Shown: positions 46,531-59,050 of the stretch, piece by piece
How positions within the stretch are numbered: the first letter of the stretch is position 1
How the letters are laid out: the number at the start of each line of letters is the position of its first letter
NCBI GenBank assembly: GCA_017163975.1
Contig: JAFFSR010000033.1
Location: forward strand, 204,501-268,500
Length of the DNA: 64,000 nucleotides
Source: Anastatus disparis
Taxonomy: Eukaryota > Arthropoda > Insecta > Hymenoptera > Eupelmidae
Reading direction: 5' to 3'
Made by a program: the position numbers and the translations under genes
The notes under the pieces: model-generated
Told to the model about the DNA's origin: nothing
The model's database searches: none
Seen by the model: only the letters and a program-made list of their open reading frames with translations

Positions 46531-46560
46531 TATCCAACGGAGTCCTTTCAAATATTACTC

Positions 46561-46958
46561 CAATAGTGCAAAATAGTATAGTTATTTAATAATATATTGT
46601 TATATTTTTCTTTTTGTATATAAATTGTTAATGTAATAATTTATCGATTCGAAAAAGAGATCTAATAGCAATAACAATTATATTTTTATAAGATGAAACT
46701 GTTAATCATTTAATAACAGTGGGTGATGGTTTCATACGAGTACGCAAAAATTCTTTTATAACTTTTAGAATCTTGTTTACTAAAAAAAACGCCTAACTTG
46801 TATATAATCATTAAATAAAATAATAATGTAGAAATCATTCTCACTTTTATATACTATTGTCATGTCGATAAAATAAACAATTGATTTTTCAATCTAATTA
46901 TCTAAGATAAACTCTCATATATAACATTTTTTACTAATAATGTATTTATATATATATG

Positions 46959-47023
<65 letters not shown>

Positions 47024-47974
47024 GCTTTGTACTTTTCTAGGATATATATTTTTTTTATCGGAAGGAGTACATAACGTTTGTTTCTAGGATCCTAGAAAAA
47101 ATCTAGTACCTTTTTTCTGGAATCCTAGAAAACAGTTGAACTTTTCCTAGGATAAAAGAAAAAATAAATCAATTTCGATTTCTAAGATCGTGGAAATACA
47201 TTACCATTGTATTAGTTTGTACTTATACGTAAGGTTGGTTTCAGAAGAAGAAACACATGTGGCACTGCACAACAGTTTAATGAGAAAACTGGCGTAAACA
47301 CAATGAGATTTGAAAATTTTAAGGTTTTTATGAGATAAATAGAAAAAAATGACTAATCAATAAATTTTTTTAAATAATATAAAATTCATAAAATAAATGA
47401 ATGCCAAATAATTTATGAAAAAAAGTGATTATTGAGATGAAAATAGTGATGATAATACACATCAAAATTGACAAGAAAAATTATATACTAGATCAAATTT
47501 TAATTTGAATAATAAGTGAATATTAATACGTGAATATGGACAAACTATAGTTGATCTTAGTGATATTTATTCTATTATATACCTGATAAGGGACATATTT
47601 AATAAAAAATTCCTAAAACGTTGAAGATCAAAACTGTGTGATTTTATTTCTCCAAATCTGGCAGAAAGGCCATTAGCTTCTAACAACTTATGTTTGAGAT
47701 TTTACTGCCATCAGCTTCAATAATATTTTTGCCTTTTTAAAATTTAAGTTATAACACATTTGTATATTAAACAATAAAACATAATTTTTTAAAACAAAAT
47801 ATAAATCTATAAAAAAGTTAAGATTTACTGCATTTATTATTTTGTGATATCTTCATAATAATTTTATTTCTACTAATAAGAACTAAATGTACTTTGAACT
47901 TAGAGTATTTCAATGATTACAATTATATTGAAATTTTTATATTTAAATATATATATATATATTTATATATACAT
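46561..47974. other. AT-rich spacer with TA tract
   Basis: (TA)n at about 46942-47020. Near 47040-47155 CCTAGAAAA and TTTTCTAGG words recur several times (TTTCTAGGATCCTAGAAA at 47080). Otherwise no feature. Confidence 0.4.
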
Positions 47975-48160
47975 GACAAAAAACATCGGGTGAGGTTTTT
48001 TAAAATTATTAATGGATTAAAGTTTTATATTTAATATATATTTAAGGTAAAAAGAATTTTTATTAATTAATATCATTAGAAAAAAAATTATGACTACATT
48101 TGGATTTTTTTCCAGGCTTGAAATCCGCCTTGATACTTTCAACAGATTTTAAAAATAAAA
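47975..48160 (+). repeat. Dispersed piece of the 1,036-bp repeat family
   Basis: Shares GGGTTTTTTAAAATTATTAATGG-like wording with the tandem units (CACCGGATGGGG there, CATCGGGTGAGG here), then TTAAGGTAAAAAGAATTTTTATTAATTAATATCATTAG and TATGACTACATTTG. Ends near the CTTTCAACAG word. Confidence 0.75.
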
Positions 48161-48862
48161 ACTGTTAATATCTGTAAATAACTATAAATGATTATAAATA
48201 ATGCAATCATTAGAAATAACTGAAAATTATGATATTTATGTTCTATTTACAACTAACTTCCCTGGTAGAAAATGAAACGCTTTTTTAACCATTTTATGGC
48301 CATTTCTTTGAAATGAAGAGCTGAAAATTAGCATTTTCCATGGCCATTATTTTAAACAATACAAAACATTTTTTTACCTATATACCACTAATATGTTACA
48401 CGCATTTTCAAAGATTAAAATGTGAATCTTAGAAACAGGAAAAATACTCATAATTAAATCTCTAATTATTTGTGTTTAAGACAATTTATTTTTTCATTCG
48501 TTTGTATTCATTAAACATATATTTTATAATTTAAATGCGAATGAAACAATGTATTGGATTTATAGGTTAAAATATTTCTACGTACTGAAAATGCCCACTG
48601 TGTGGACAACATATTTCTATTAGCTTTTTTTGTCTATACAACAAATGAAGGCTCTGCAAAAATTGACTATTTGTTAGTTAATATTGAGATGAAAAAATAT
48701 TACTAATAATAATACCCATCAATTGTATTATACACCATTTTTAATGTTCAAATTTCTACCAGGGTTTTCTGAATAATTAATACATATTTATATAATATTA
48801 TAATTTTTAAAAGTAATTTAACAAAACATTCATTTTATTACTATTTTAAATACAAAGTTATT

Positions 48863-48919
<57 letters not shown>

Positions 48920-48954
48920 ATACATCTACCTATATTATAATAGTGAATTCGGCA
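48161..48954. other. AT-rich spacer with TA tract
   Basis: Low-complexity AT sequence and a (TA)n at 48867-48917. No gene. Confidence 0.4.
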
Positions 48955-49465
48955 GAATTTCCACTGTCCTCCCTCCACCCTCCTCCGCCCCACTCCGTTT
49001 TCCCTCCGTATTCCCCTCCGCAAAATTACGTTAAATTCGTGTTTATTTTACGTTGTTTTTAAAGTCTTTAATCCCCCCATCCCTTTCTGCCCCCTCCTCT
49101 TCCACTCTGTCCCGCTCCGCCCCCCTCCTTCACGCTGCGCATCCCCTCCATGATTAATTTAAATGTTCATTTTCATTTTGATCCGCATACCCCTCCGCAT
49201 ACCCTTCCGTATTATTCTTCATATTTATCAGTAAAATATCGTTATTTTTGTGTTAATTTTGCTCCACATGCCCCTCCGCATACCTCTCCATCATTATTTT
49301 TAATGACAGTTTCATCCAGCTAACGACCGCTCCGCACACCCCTCCACATACCCCTCCATATACCCCTCCGTCTGTCGCTCCGCTTGCCCCTCAATATACC
49401 CCTCCGCATAATTTTCCGCAAAAAACATTATAATTATTATAATATTGGCTCCGCTTCCACTCCGC
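48955..49465. repeat. C-rich minisatellite, CCCCTCCGCATA type
   Basis: Imperfect units such as CCCCTCCGCATA and CCTCCGTATTCC repeat on the plus strand, with the strand almost free of G. It contrasts strongly with the AT-rich surroundings. It may form i-motif or G-quadruplex structures on opposite strands. No clean period; spacing is roughly 10-14 bases. Confidence 0.75.
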
Positions 49466-50284
49466 ATACTATTCCATGTGGTCATAATATAGTATTGTTA
49501 TGTTTTCACGTAAGGCAAAAAATAAAGGCTTGTCCGGCCACACCATACTTTGTCTTAATTTGAGATTAAGAGAAAAAGAATAATAAAGATATATCTTCAT
49601 AAAGATATTTGTTGGTATAGCATTTATTTTGATTAAAATTATTTTAATCATATTAATGGAGATTTAACGGAGTTTAAATACCCATCTTATTATGCAAGAG
49701 ATGATTGATTTGTATTATTCTTTTGTTTGTTAATGAAAAATATTGAGAAATTGATTGTTGATTATTTTTGGGCAATATTTTGAAATTTTTGTTAATCAGC
49801 TCCTATTAATACTGTGTATTTTGAATTTTGAAGGTGGTATTGATTATTATTCATGCATTGAAATTTAAAAATTAACAAATGGTAATATAAGTTTTTTTAA
49901 TAAAAAATGTACAATTTATATATAACAAAATATAAAATTTGTATATATAATAATATATTACAAAAAAATGTTAAAAATAAATTAGTACAAAAATAAAAAT
50001 ATATAAAAAGTGCTAACATTTTTTTGTTAAAAAATTTTATAAATCTTATTCTTCATTATTATTATTAACAAAAAATATTTCTGTATATATATAGTGGTGT
50101 GGAAAACTGTCATTCTTTTAAAATTTAAATAAGTTTTAAAATTTTATAATAATTGATTAAAATTAAATTGAACTAATATAATGAGTAACGTGTAATTATG
50201 TTTTCAGTATAATAGATTTTGTAAAATGGGGGGTTGGCGAGCGGAGCGAGCAGGGGGAGTAACCGCCCTAGTATATATATATGT
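49466..50284. other. AT-rich spacer with a short GC phrase
   Basis: At 50229-50269 a GC-rich phrase (GGGGGTTGGCGAGCGGAGCG) stands alone; it may be an element end. The rest is AT-rich with no frame of note. Confidence 0.4.
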
Positions 50285-51443
50285 ATTTATATATGAAAAT
50301 TTTTAAGTGTTGATTAAAATAAAGTCTATCCTGAAAAATTTATTTCTCCATTTTTGAACATTATACATTAATCAAAATATTATTTTACGGTTATGGATTT
50401 TTAAAATTTTTTAATGTATCTGATTGCCTAGAAACTAAGTCTTATAAGCTGAAAATTTTTAGAGTTTTTGCTAAAAATAAAGTATTATCAAGAAAGCGTA
50501 ATTTTTCCATTTATCATTATACATTAATTAAAAATCATGATTACATATTTAATATTATTTTAAACTATTAAGAGTAGGCTGAAGCAGTTTTGATTACCGT
50601 TCAAGAAGTTTAAATGTTATTGTATCATAAATAAAATAATTATACAGTTTTTATAAGAAATTGTTATCCAACGCAATTTTGTATACATACATGATTGTGT
50701 AATAGATGTTTTTTCATAAAATTCACCATATTCTAAACGAAAAGTAACTGACTGTACTTAGAGTTTACTAAACAGTTGTAGTAAAAAATTTTTTATTTTT
50801 TAAAATTTTCTTCAATTATTTTTGGCGAGCGCAATAGAGAAATAAATTTTGTGAATATATTTAAAATTTTAATTTATTCCATTACGTATAGTAGGAGAAA
50901 ATTAAACAACGGATTTTCGAATTTTGGTCGGTATCGAATCTGCTCTGGCCTGCTCTTAATAAACGTTTACATAATTATTATAATTAATAACTTATAAATT
51001 GCTATGTTATTTTATAAAATACAATTTCAACTTAAATAATTAGCTTTATGTAAAAACTTATTTTTATTAGTATTCAATTCCACGAGTTTATTTATATATA
51101 TAAATATATATTCATTTTTATATTAAATATGAAACTTTGATACATTAATAATTTTTAAAAATGCTTTAAATTCTTTTGAGTACTCGAAAACTTGATTTTC
51201 TAAAATTTGGTACTTGCCACAAACTTTCTTAGCTAATTTTCAATCAATTGACCTCAAAATTTCCAGAGATCTTCAGTTTATGTATTTTCACAAAATAACA
51301 GTTTTAGATTAAAAAAATTTAAGTTCACTTTAAAAAATTGATAAAAATACATATTTTTGTGAATTTTATATAAGTAATTTAATTTAACATTTACTTCAAC
51401 TTATTTTATCGAAATTCACGAACTGTTAATATGTGAAGATATA
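50285..51443. repeat. 1,036-bp family, copy split by the mariner-like element (left part)
   Basis: 50285-50530 is in the forward direction (AAAATAAAGTCTATCCTGAA; GATTGCCTAGAAACTAAGTC). 51175-51443 is in reverse (CTTGATTTTCTAAAATTTGG; CATTTACTTCAACTTATTTTATCG) and continues beyond the mariner at 54995-55120 (ACTTGAGATCTCTGGAAATT). The insertion hit the TA tract inside the repeat. The switch of direction shows a foldback arrangement of this family. Confidence 0.7.
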
Positions 51444-52589
51444 TACAGGGTGGACCATTTTAATCGCCCCATCCAAATTTCTCGGAATCTAAGCTGGCTA
51501 CAAAAAAACTATTCAGACAAAAGTTTAAGGGGACAAAAAGGGCCATCTTTTGGTAAAGTTAGTTTTGACCTTGAACTTCATTTTCAACGTTATTTGAAGG
51601 TCAGAGTGTTTTTTTTAAATGGGAACACCTATTTTTAACGTCGGATTCAGAAAGAGCCAGAAATTTCACGTCTAAAATGATAGTTTATACATTTTTAAAA
51701 TGACCTTGAAACGGTCAAATGAAGGTTAAACATTGAAAATTTGTCCAAAGCCTGTTTTTTCGAATTTTCATTGGCTTACTAATGATACAAATTACTCGCG
51801 ACTGAGGTGGTCACGTAACTTTGACCTTGGGGAGTCAATTTTCAAGGTCATTTGAAGGTCAGAGTTTTTTTAAATGAGAATCCCTATTTTGACCCTGGAA
51901 TCGTATCGAGCCGAAAAAATAATATCTAATTTGATACTTGAAATTGGCTGTTGCGACCTTGACAAGGTCAATTGAAGGTCTAATGTTCACAACCTGTTTT
52001 TTTTTCTTCGAATATTGCTGGAAATAGCAGACGGTGTTAAACAAAAACAAAATAAATAAAAATAAAAATAAAAAATAAAAATCCTACTTAATTTTAGCGA
52101 AAAAAGAGAAGAATTAAAACTGTCTGAATTGTAATTTTTAATTACAAAAATTAAACGTTTTAGCAACTAAACTAAATATTTGGTTATTCAAAAAGTCATT
52201 AAAAAGTTAATTAATGAGGCAGTTTTTGTCATTTTTTCATTTCTTGAAAGAAGCTTTTGAGATTTTGTTTATTCATTACTAATCAATAATAGTTTTATAA
52301 AGATGATGGATCAAATAGTAAAGTTAAATTAATAATTCGTACAGTTCATTAATTTTTAAAATTTTCTCTTTTCATAAGTTTTGAAGGTTGTAATCGACTT
52401 TTACTATCTGCATTTTATAAAAGTCGTAACACGCTTTTGATCCACAATCAGCACAGAATAAATTTATTAGCAAAACACTATTTACTGTTTTTAAAGTTGT
52501 TACTTTATTAATACTACTACTTCAATTGTCCAAACTTCGGAAACCCTTAAAACCCTTAATAAAAGTAAAAGTAAAAAACACCTTTAAAA

Positions 52590-54061
52590 ATGGCTGACTA
52601 TCAATCCAACGAAATTGTGGATATGATCATGGTTTTAGGGAAAAGTCATCATAATTACCAAGCAGCAGCAAGACTTTACGCTGCACGCTTTCCTGACCGA
52701 CGACACCCAGATCATAGAGCAATAAGTCGCTTGACTTAACGGGATGTCGGAGCTGCAGCAATCGAGTTTTGCTTTTTTTATTTTATCAATATCTTTTTTA
52801 ATTCATAAATTAAACAAATATAATGACTTGTCCGCACTAAAGCTATATTAATACAATAATTTTTGTTAAAATAAAAAATCATTTGGACTTGTTATTTTTT
52901 TATGAGCTTGGATTGGAAATTAGATATCAAACTTGACAAACCTAACCTTAGAATATGATACATTGAAAGTTTTTATTATAACTTTGTATGTATAATATTT
53001 TGGTGGATTTCTTGAGTTGTCCGCACTAGAGTTTAATCTTACAAATTTTTTCTTTTTAGCAAAAAAACTCAATTAAACGCATCGTTTATTCATAAGTTAG
53101 GATTGGAAATATTACTAGAATGCGGGCAGCTTCGTTATGCTCTTAAAGAGCTCGTGAAGGTCATATGGTTCGCCAACGCAGGCAACACACATATGATGAG
53201 AACTATCCCAATGTTGTTACAGTTCTTGCGGTCATTTATCTTGATCCTCATACCAGTTCTCGCCGAGTTGAAAAAGAAATCGGCATATCAAAATCAACTT
53301 TCTTTAGAATTCTTAAATCCTTTAAGTATCGTGATTACAACATTACGTTGGTTCAAGAGTTACAAGATAATCATTTTCAACAGCAAATTGAGTCTTGCCA
53401 ATGGGCTTTATGTATGATAGAGAATGATCCAGATTTTTTTAGATATGTCCTTTTTTCCGATGAGGCTAAATTTCAGAGTGACGGAGAACTCAATAGGCAT
53501 AATTGTCATTATTGGTCAGATATCAATCCTTATTGGTACAGAACGGTCAATCATCAAAGGCGTTGGAGCATTATGGTATGGTGTGGGATCGTAAATAGTT
53601 ATTTGATCGGCCCTTATTTTTTCGAGGAAAAGTTGATAGGAACTCCTATTTACGTTTAATAAGAGATCAGTTTCATGAAATGATGGGAAAATGTTGATCT
53701 AGAAACGCGTCAAAGAATGTGGTTCCAGCACGATGGTGCACCAGCACATTTCGCTGTAATCGTACGAAATTTTTCAGATCAATATTATAATGGTAGATGG
53801 ATTGGGCGAGGAGGTCCAGTTAACTGGCCTGCTTGCTCACCCGACCTCACATCTCCAGACTTTTATTTATGGGGGTTTTTGAAAAATGTTGTTTTTCGAG
53901 AACGGCCCACAACTAGAGCAGACATGCCAGATCACATTCGTCGAGCGTGCGCAGCTATACCAAGAGAGACATTGCTCAACACCGTTTGTTATTTCCAAAG
54001 GCGTTTGAATTTATGCCTTGAAGCTAATGGACGCCAATTTGAACATTTGCTTCGACGATAA
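52590..54061 (+). pseudogene. Transposase of the mariner-like element, broken
   Basis: The start at 52590 reads MADYQSNEIVDMIMVLGKSH and YAARFPDRRHPDHRA, the N-terminal DNA-binding part known as DUF4817 in insects. A stretch of about 390 bp (52740-53130) separates it from the core; it is either a decayed intron or an insert with the phrase TTGTCCGCACTA twice. The core from 53165 reads YVLFSDEAKFQSDGE (first D), GGCTT-coded WCGIVNSYLIGPYFF, WFQHDGAPAHF (second D) and SPDLTSPDFYLWG (third D), which gives 41 residues between the last two. Two one-base frameshifts near 53642 and 53690 break the frame. Ends at 54059. Confidence 0.85.
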
Positions 54062-54079
54062 CTAGAATAATATTTTGAG

Positions 54080-54245
54080 TATTGAGAGGCAAGGGGACTC
54101 ACGTTAATCAAGCACCCCGATCGTGAGGGACAAGGGGACTCACGTTAATCAAGCACCCCAATCCTGAGAAGCAAGGGGACTCGCGTTAATCAAGCACCCC
54201 GATCGTGAGAGGCAAGGGGACTCACGTTAATCAAGCACCCCAAAG
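54080..54245 (+). repeat. ~41-bp minisatellite after the transposase
   Basis: Four units of AAGGGGACTCACGTTAATCA with AAGCACCCC (starts about 54092, 54132, 54173 and 54215). It lies between the transposase stop and the right TIR. The last unit ends AAGCACCCCAAAGG. GC-rich for its place. Confidence 0.85.
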
Positions 54246-55120
54246 GAAACAGAACTTACTACGTCCACGTCGCTGTTTTTGGGTAACGCTAAAAGTAAGA
54301 TTAAAAACAAAAGTAAAATATTTTATTTAATTAAACTGCTTTCAAATGACTTTCATATTTGTTATTTAGGTCAAAATAATCAGTCATTAGCCCCTAATCA
54401 TATTTAACAATAAAATATTCGAAAAAAAAACAATTTGTGGACGAATTTTCAACATTAGACCTTGAATTGACCTTGTCAAGGTCGCAACAGCCAATATCGA
54501 GTATCAAATTAGACATCATTTTTTCGACTCAATACGATTCCAGGGTCAAAAATAGGGGTTCTCATTTAAAAAAACTTTGACCTACAAATGACCTTGAAAA
54601 TTGACTCCTCAAGGTCAAAGTTACGGGACCACCTTAGTCGCGAGTAATTTGTATCGTTAGTAAGCCAACAAAAATTCAAAAAAAAGTTTTGGACAAATTT
54701 TCAATGTTTAACCTTCATTTGACCGTTTCAAGGTCATTTTAAAAATGTATAAACTATCATTTTAGACGTGAAATTTCTCGCTCTTTCTGAATCCGACGTT
54801 AAAAATAGGTGTTCACATTAAAAAAAAAAAACCAAAACCTTTTAATAATCTTGAAAATGAAGTTCAAGGTCAAAACTAACTTTACCAAAAGATGGCCCCT
54901 TTTGTCCCCTTCAACTTTTGTCTGAATAGTTTTTTTGTAGCTAGCTTAGATTCCAAGAAATTTGGGTGGGGCGATTAAAATGGTCCACCCTGTATTTATA
55001 TATATACTTGAGATCTCTGGAAATTACTAAGTTAATAAGTTGAGAATTGGCTGAGAAAGTCTACAGCAAGTACCAAAATTTTCAAAAATCAAGTTTTCGA
55101 CTACTTAAACAAATTTAAAA

Positions 55121-55820
55121 CACCGGATGGGGTTTTTTAAAATGATTAATGGATCAAAATCTTATATTTAATAAATATTTAAGGTGAAAAGAAGTTTTAT
55201 TAATTAATATCATTAGAAAAAAAAATTATGACTACATTTGAATTTTTTTTTCAGTCTTCAACAGTCCTGACACCTTCAACAGTTTTCAACTGTAAACCAT
55301 ACTGAAAAAAATCAGATAAGATCTCACTTGCTTTCTCATCTGAGATCCCGTGCCAAAATTACAGCTGAGATCTCATCTGATTTCTTATCTGCCGTTTCAG
55401 CGGAAAAAAATTAAGTTCACCAAAGCGAAAATTTTCTAAGTATTGGTTGAAGAAAAGTCAATTTAAAAAAATCTCTTTTCGCATTTTGAACCATTTTACA
55501 TCGATGGAAACATTTTTTTGGGGTCATCAATTTTTTATTTTTTAATGTATCTGACTGCGTGAAAACTAAGTGTCATCAGCTTAAAATTTTTAAGTGTTGC
55601 TTAAAATAAAGTCTATTCTGAAAAATTTATTTTTCCATTTTCGACCATTATACATTAATCAAAATATTGAATTAGGGTCATAGATTTAAAAAATTTTTTA
55701 ATGTTTCTGATTGCCTAGAAACTAAGTCTTATAAGTTGAAAATTTTTTAAGTGTTTGTTAAACGTAGACTTTCTCAGCCAATTCTCAACTTATGAACTTA
55801 GTAATTTTCAGAGATCTTAA

Positions 55821-55856
<36 letters not shown>

Positions 55857-56857
55857 TCACAAATTAACAGTTCTGGAATTTCGATAAGATAAGTTGAAGT
55901 AAATGTTAAATTAAATTACTTATATCAAATTCACAAAAATATGTATTTTTATAATTAATTATGTAATTTTTAATATTTAATTATGTAATTTTTTAAACTG
56001 AACTTAAATTTTTTTTTAAACTAAAACTCTGAAAATACATAAACTAAAGATCTCTGGAAATTTTGAGGTCAATTGGTTGAAAATTAGCTAAGAATGTTTG
56101 TGGCAAGTACCAAAATTTTCAAAAATCAAGTTTTCGACTACTTAAACAAATTTAAAACACCGGATGGGGTTTTTTAAAATGATTAATGGATCAAAATCTT
56201 ATATTTAATAAATATTTAAGGTGAAAAGAAGTTTTATTAATTAATATCATTAGAAAAAAAAATTATGACTACATTTGAATTTTTTTTTCAGTCTTCAACA
56301 GTCCTGACACCTTCAACAGTTTTCAACTGTAAACCATACTGAAAAAAATCAGATAAGATCTCACTTGCTTTCTCATCTGAGATCCCGTGCCAAAATTACA
56401 GCTGAGATCTCATCTGATTTCTTATCTGCCGTTTCAGCGGAAAAAAATTAAGTTCACCAAAGCGAAAATTTTCTAAGTATTGGTTGAAGAAAAGTCAATT
56501 TAAAAAAATCTCTTTTCGCATTTTGAACCATTTTACATCGATGGAAACATTTTTTTGGGGTCATCAATTTTTTATTTTTTAATGTATCTGACTGCGTGAA
56601 AACTAAGTGTCATCAGCTTAAAATTTTTAAGTGTTGCTTAAAATAAAGTCTATTCTGAAAAATTTATTTTTCCATTTTCGACCATTATACATTAATCAAA
56701 ATATTGAATTAGGGTCATAGATTTAAAAAATTTTTTAATGTTTCTGATTGCCTAGAAACTAAGTCTTATAAGTTGAAAATTTTTTAAGTGTTTGTTAAAC
56801 GTAGACTTTCTCAGCCAATTCTCAACTTATGAACTTAGTAATTTTCAGAGATCTTAA

Positions 56858-56891
<34 letters not shown>

Positions 56892-57372
56892 TCACAAATT
56901 AACAGTTCTGGAATTTCGATAAGATAAGTTGAAGTAAATGTTAAATTAAATTACTTATATCAAATTCACAAAAATATGTATTTTTATAATTAATTATGTA
57001 ATTTTTAATATTTAATTATGTAATTTTTTAAACTGAACTTAAATTTTTTTTTAAACTAAAACTCTGAAAATACATAAACTAAAGATCTCTGGAAATTTTG
57101 AGGTCAATTGGTTGAAAATTAGCTAAGAATGTTTGTGGCAAGTACCAAAATTTTCAAAAATCAAGTTTTCGACTACTTAAACAAATTTAAAACACCGGAT
57201 GGGGTTTTTTAAAATGAATAATGGATCAAAATCTTATATTTAATAAATATTTAAGGTGAAAAGAAGTTTTATTAATTAATATCATTAGAAAAAAAAATTA
57301 TGACTACATTTGAATTTTTTTTTCAGTCTTCAACAGTCCTGACACCTTTAACAGTTTTTAAATGTAAACCAT
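55121..57372 (+). repeat. Tandem duplication of a ~1,036-bp repeat unit
   Basis: CACCGGATGGGGTTTTTTAA starts units at 55121, 56158 and 57193 (periods 1,037 and 1,035). The first two copies are almost identical over their full length; the third stops near 57372 at GTAAACCATACT. Each full unit has a (TA)n tract, an AGATAAGATCTCACTTG/GAGATCTCATCTGA palindromic part and TTTCTCAGCCAATTCTCAAC. No coding potential. Near-identity implies a recent tandem duplication or a misassembly. Confidence 0.9.
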
Positions 57373-57399
57373 ACTCGACTCCTAAAACTTTACAGAATA

Positions 57400-58010
57400 T
57401 TTATTTTGGGTGGTTGAAAAAATTAAAGAGTGAAAAAATCATATATAAAAAGAATATTTTAATCAATGTATAATGATAAATGGAAAAATTACGCTTTCTT
57501 GATAATACTTTATTTTTAACAAACACTTCAAAAATTTTCAGCTTATAAGACTTAGTTTCTAGGCAACCAGATACATTAAAAAAATTTTTAAATGCATGAC
57601 CCTAAAATAATATTTTGATTAATGTATAATGGTCAAAAATGGAGAAATAAATTTTTCAGAATAGACTTTATTTTAACCAACACTTGAAAATTTTCAGCTG
57701 ATGAGACTTAGTTTTCACGCAGTCAGATACATTAAAAAATAAAAAATTAATGACCCTAAAAAAATGTTTTCATCGATGTAAAATGGTTTAAAATGCGAAA
57801 AGAGATTTTTTTAAATTGACTTTTTTTCAACCAATACTTAGAAAATTTTCGCTTTGGTGAACTTAATTTTTTTCCGCGGGAACGGCAGATAAGAAATTAG
57901 ATGAGAAACAGATGAGATCTCAGCTGTGATTTTGGCACGGGATCTCAGATGAAAAATCAAGTGAGATCTTATCTGATTTTTTTCAATATTATTTACATTT
58001 AAAAATTGTT
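57400..58010 (-). repeat. Inverted copy of the 1,036-bp family
   Basis: Reverse of the middle part of the unit (matches about 55300-55760): CATCGATGTAAAATGGTTTA, CGCTTTGGTGAACTTAATTT and GAGATCTCAGCTG at 57910-57925. More diverged from the units than they are from each other, so it is older. Confidence 0.78.
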
Positions 58011-58226
58011 AAAGGTGCGTAATGGTATCTATAATAACAGGAAAACTTTTTGAAAATTATTTTCATCCAAAAAAATAAAACATACTCTAGCATAAGATTA
58101 GTTAATAAAAAAGCCAAACTAGGCAATAAAAAAATTTAAGAACTAATGCCTTTGCAAGTGTAAGTGCACCATGGGGGGGCCGTCGCACCAAATGAATTTC
58201 CATTACAGAACGTGCGTATACGCATA

Positions 58227-58281
<55 letters not shown>

Positions 58282-59050
58282 TAGTTGTATACTTTTATGC
58301 GAGTTCAAATAAAATAAGTAACAATCTATACAACTTGTATCAAAATATGAAACTTAATCCGCATACCTAAAATTTCATGAATTTTTATTGTTATTTTCAA
58401 ACAAGGAAAATACTTAATCCGTTTATACAATAGCCGTCGTATCTGAATGAAGCGAATAATAAAGCATTTCTTTTGTTCTTTTCTTTTAAAATAAAATTTA
58501 ATACTTCTTTATATACATTCATAAACCACTTGAAAAATAGTTTTCATAATCTTCGTTTTTTTTTCGAAAAATCACCATAACTGTGGTTAAAAAAGTCATA
58601 GAGACATTTTACTTAGCTCATTTTGAAGAGGACTATTAGAGTTTTAAGACCCATTCGGTCTTTTTTCGATATCATAATTTCCATAAAAATGGCATTCATT
58701 TTTATGTAGGCAAAAAAAATTAGTAAAAAAAATTTTTTTTTACATTGCTATAAGCAATTAGAAAATGACTTTTTTATACCGAACTTACTTTATTTCAAAG
58801 ATTTTTTATCAATCTTCCAAACGCCGTTTAGATTTTGAAGATGCGATCATTAGTTCCAGAGATATAAAACTTTTTATTTTAATTAATTTTACTCTAGGGT
58901 GGGCAAAAGCAACCGGACGGCAGTGTATATCATTAAATAGATAATTTTAATTGCAATATTGTTTAGATGAGTAAATTAGGACATGATTATTTAACAACAT
59001 TTTATAGCTATTTTTAATAATTTAGAATAATTTGTAAAAAAATAAGAGAC
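58011..59050. other. AT-rich spacer with TA tract
   Basis: (TA)n at about 58227-58277. Near 58022 the phrase GTATCTATAATAACAGGAAAACTTTTTGAAAA recurs in diverged form at the right edge of the window (63965-64000), so both may be edges of a family. A GGTGGGCAAAAGCAACCGGACGG phrase lies near 58899. No gene. Confidence 0.4.

Larger units (their letters stand above)
45093..46560 (+). pseudogene. RGP1-like gene fragment, broken and interrupted
   Basis: The frame reads YKLGEDIVGTFDFSNPTVSC and then TQVSVTLQSEKYI, HITPDYYSYF, and KPIKLPNENSMNWQAPSTIEV. These match the C-terminal region of RGP1 (RAB6A-GEF complex partner 2), which with RIC1 activates RAB6 at the Golgi. Two TGA codons (about 45380 and 45488) stand where the family has tryptophan, in LK-RLLF and KV-NLPLHI. 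The fragment is split after HIY by an insert at 45515-46530 with TATCC on both sides; removing it continues as PTESFQ. No introns or upstream exons were found, so it is either a retrocopy piece or a duplicated exon. RGP1 identification is from memory of the family. Confidence 0.7.
51446..54992 (+). mobile_element. DD41D mariner-like element with ~570-bp TIRs
   Basis: Ends read CAGGGTGGACCATTTTAATC on both sides, with TA duplications (51444-51445; 54993-54994). The inverted arms are alignable for about 570 bp (51446-52018 and 54419-54992), far longer than the ~30 bp typical of mariner. Each arm has several GACCTTGA/TCAAGGTC words. The transposase gene lies in the centre and is broken. TA target and the DDE/D protein place it in Tc1/mariner (IS630); the 41-residue spacing recalls the rosa/DD41D branch. 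Confidence 0.85.

Noticed and set aside
54080..54245. Regular ~41-bp repeats that might suggest a CRISPR array
   Set aside because: The units are contiguous without unique spacers and lie in a eukaryotic transposon.
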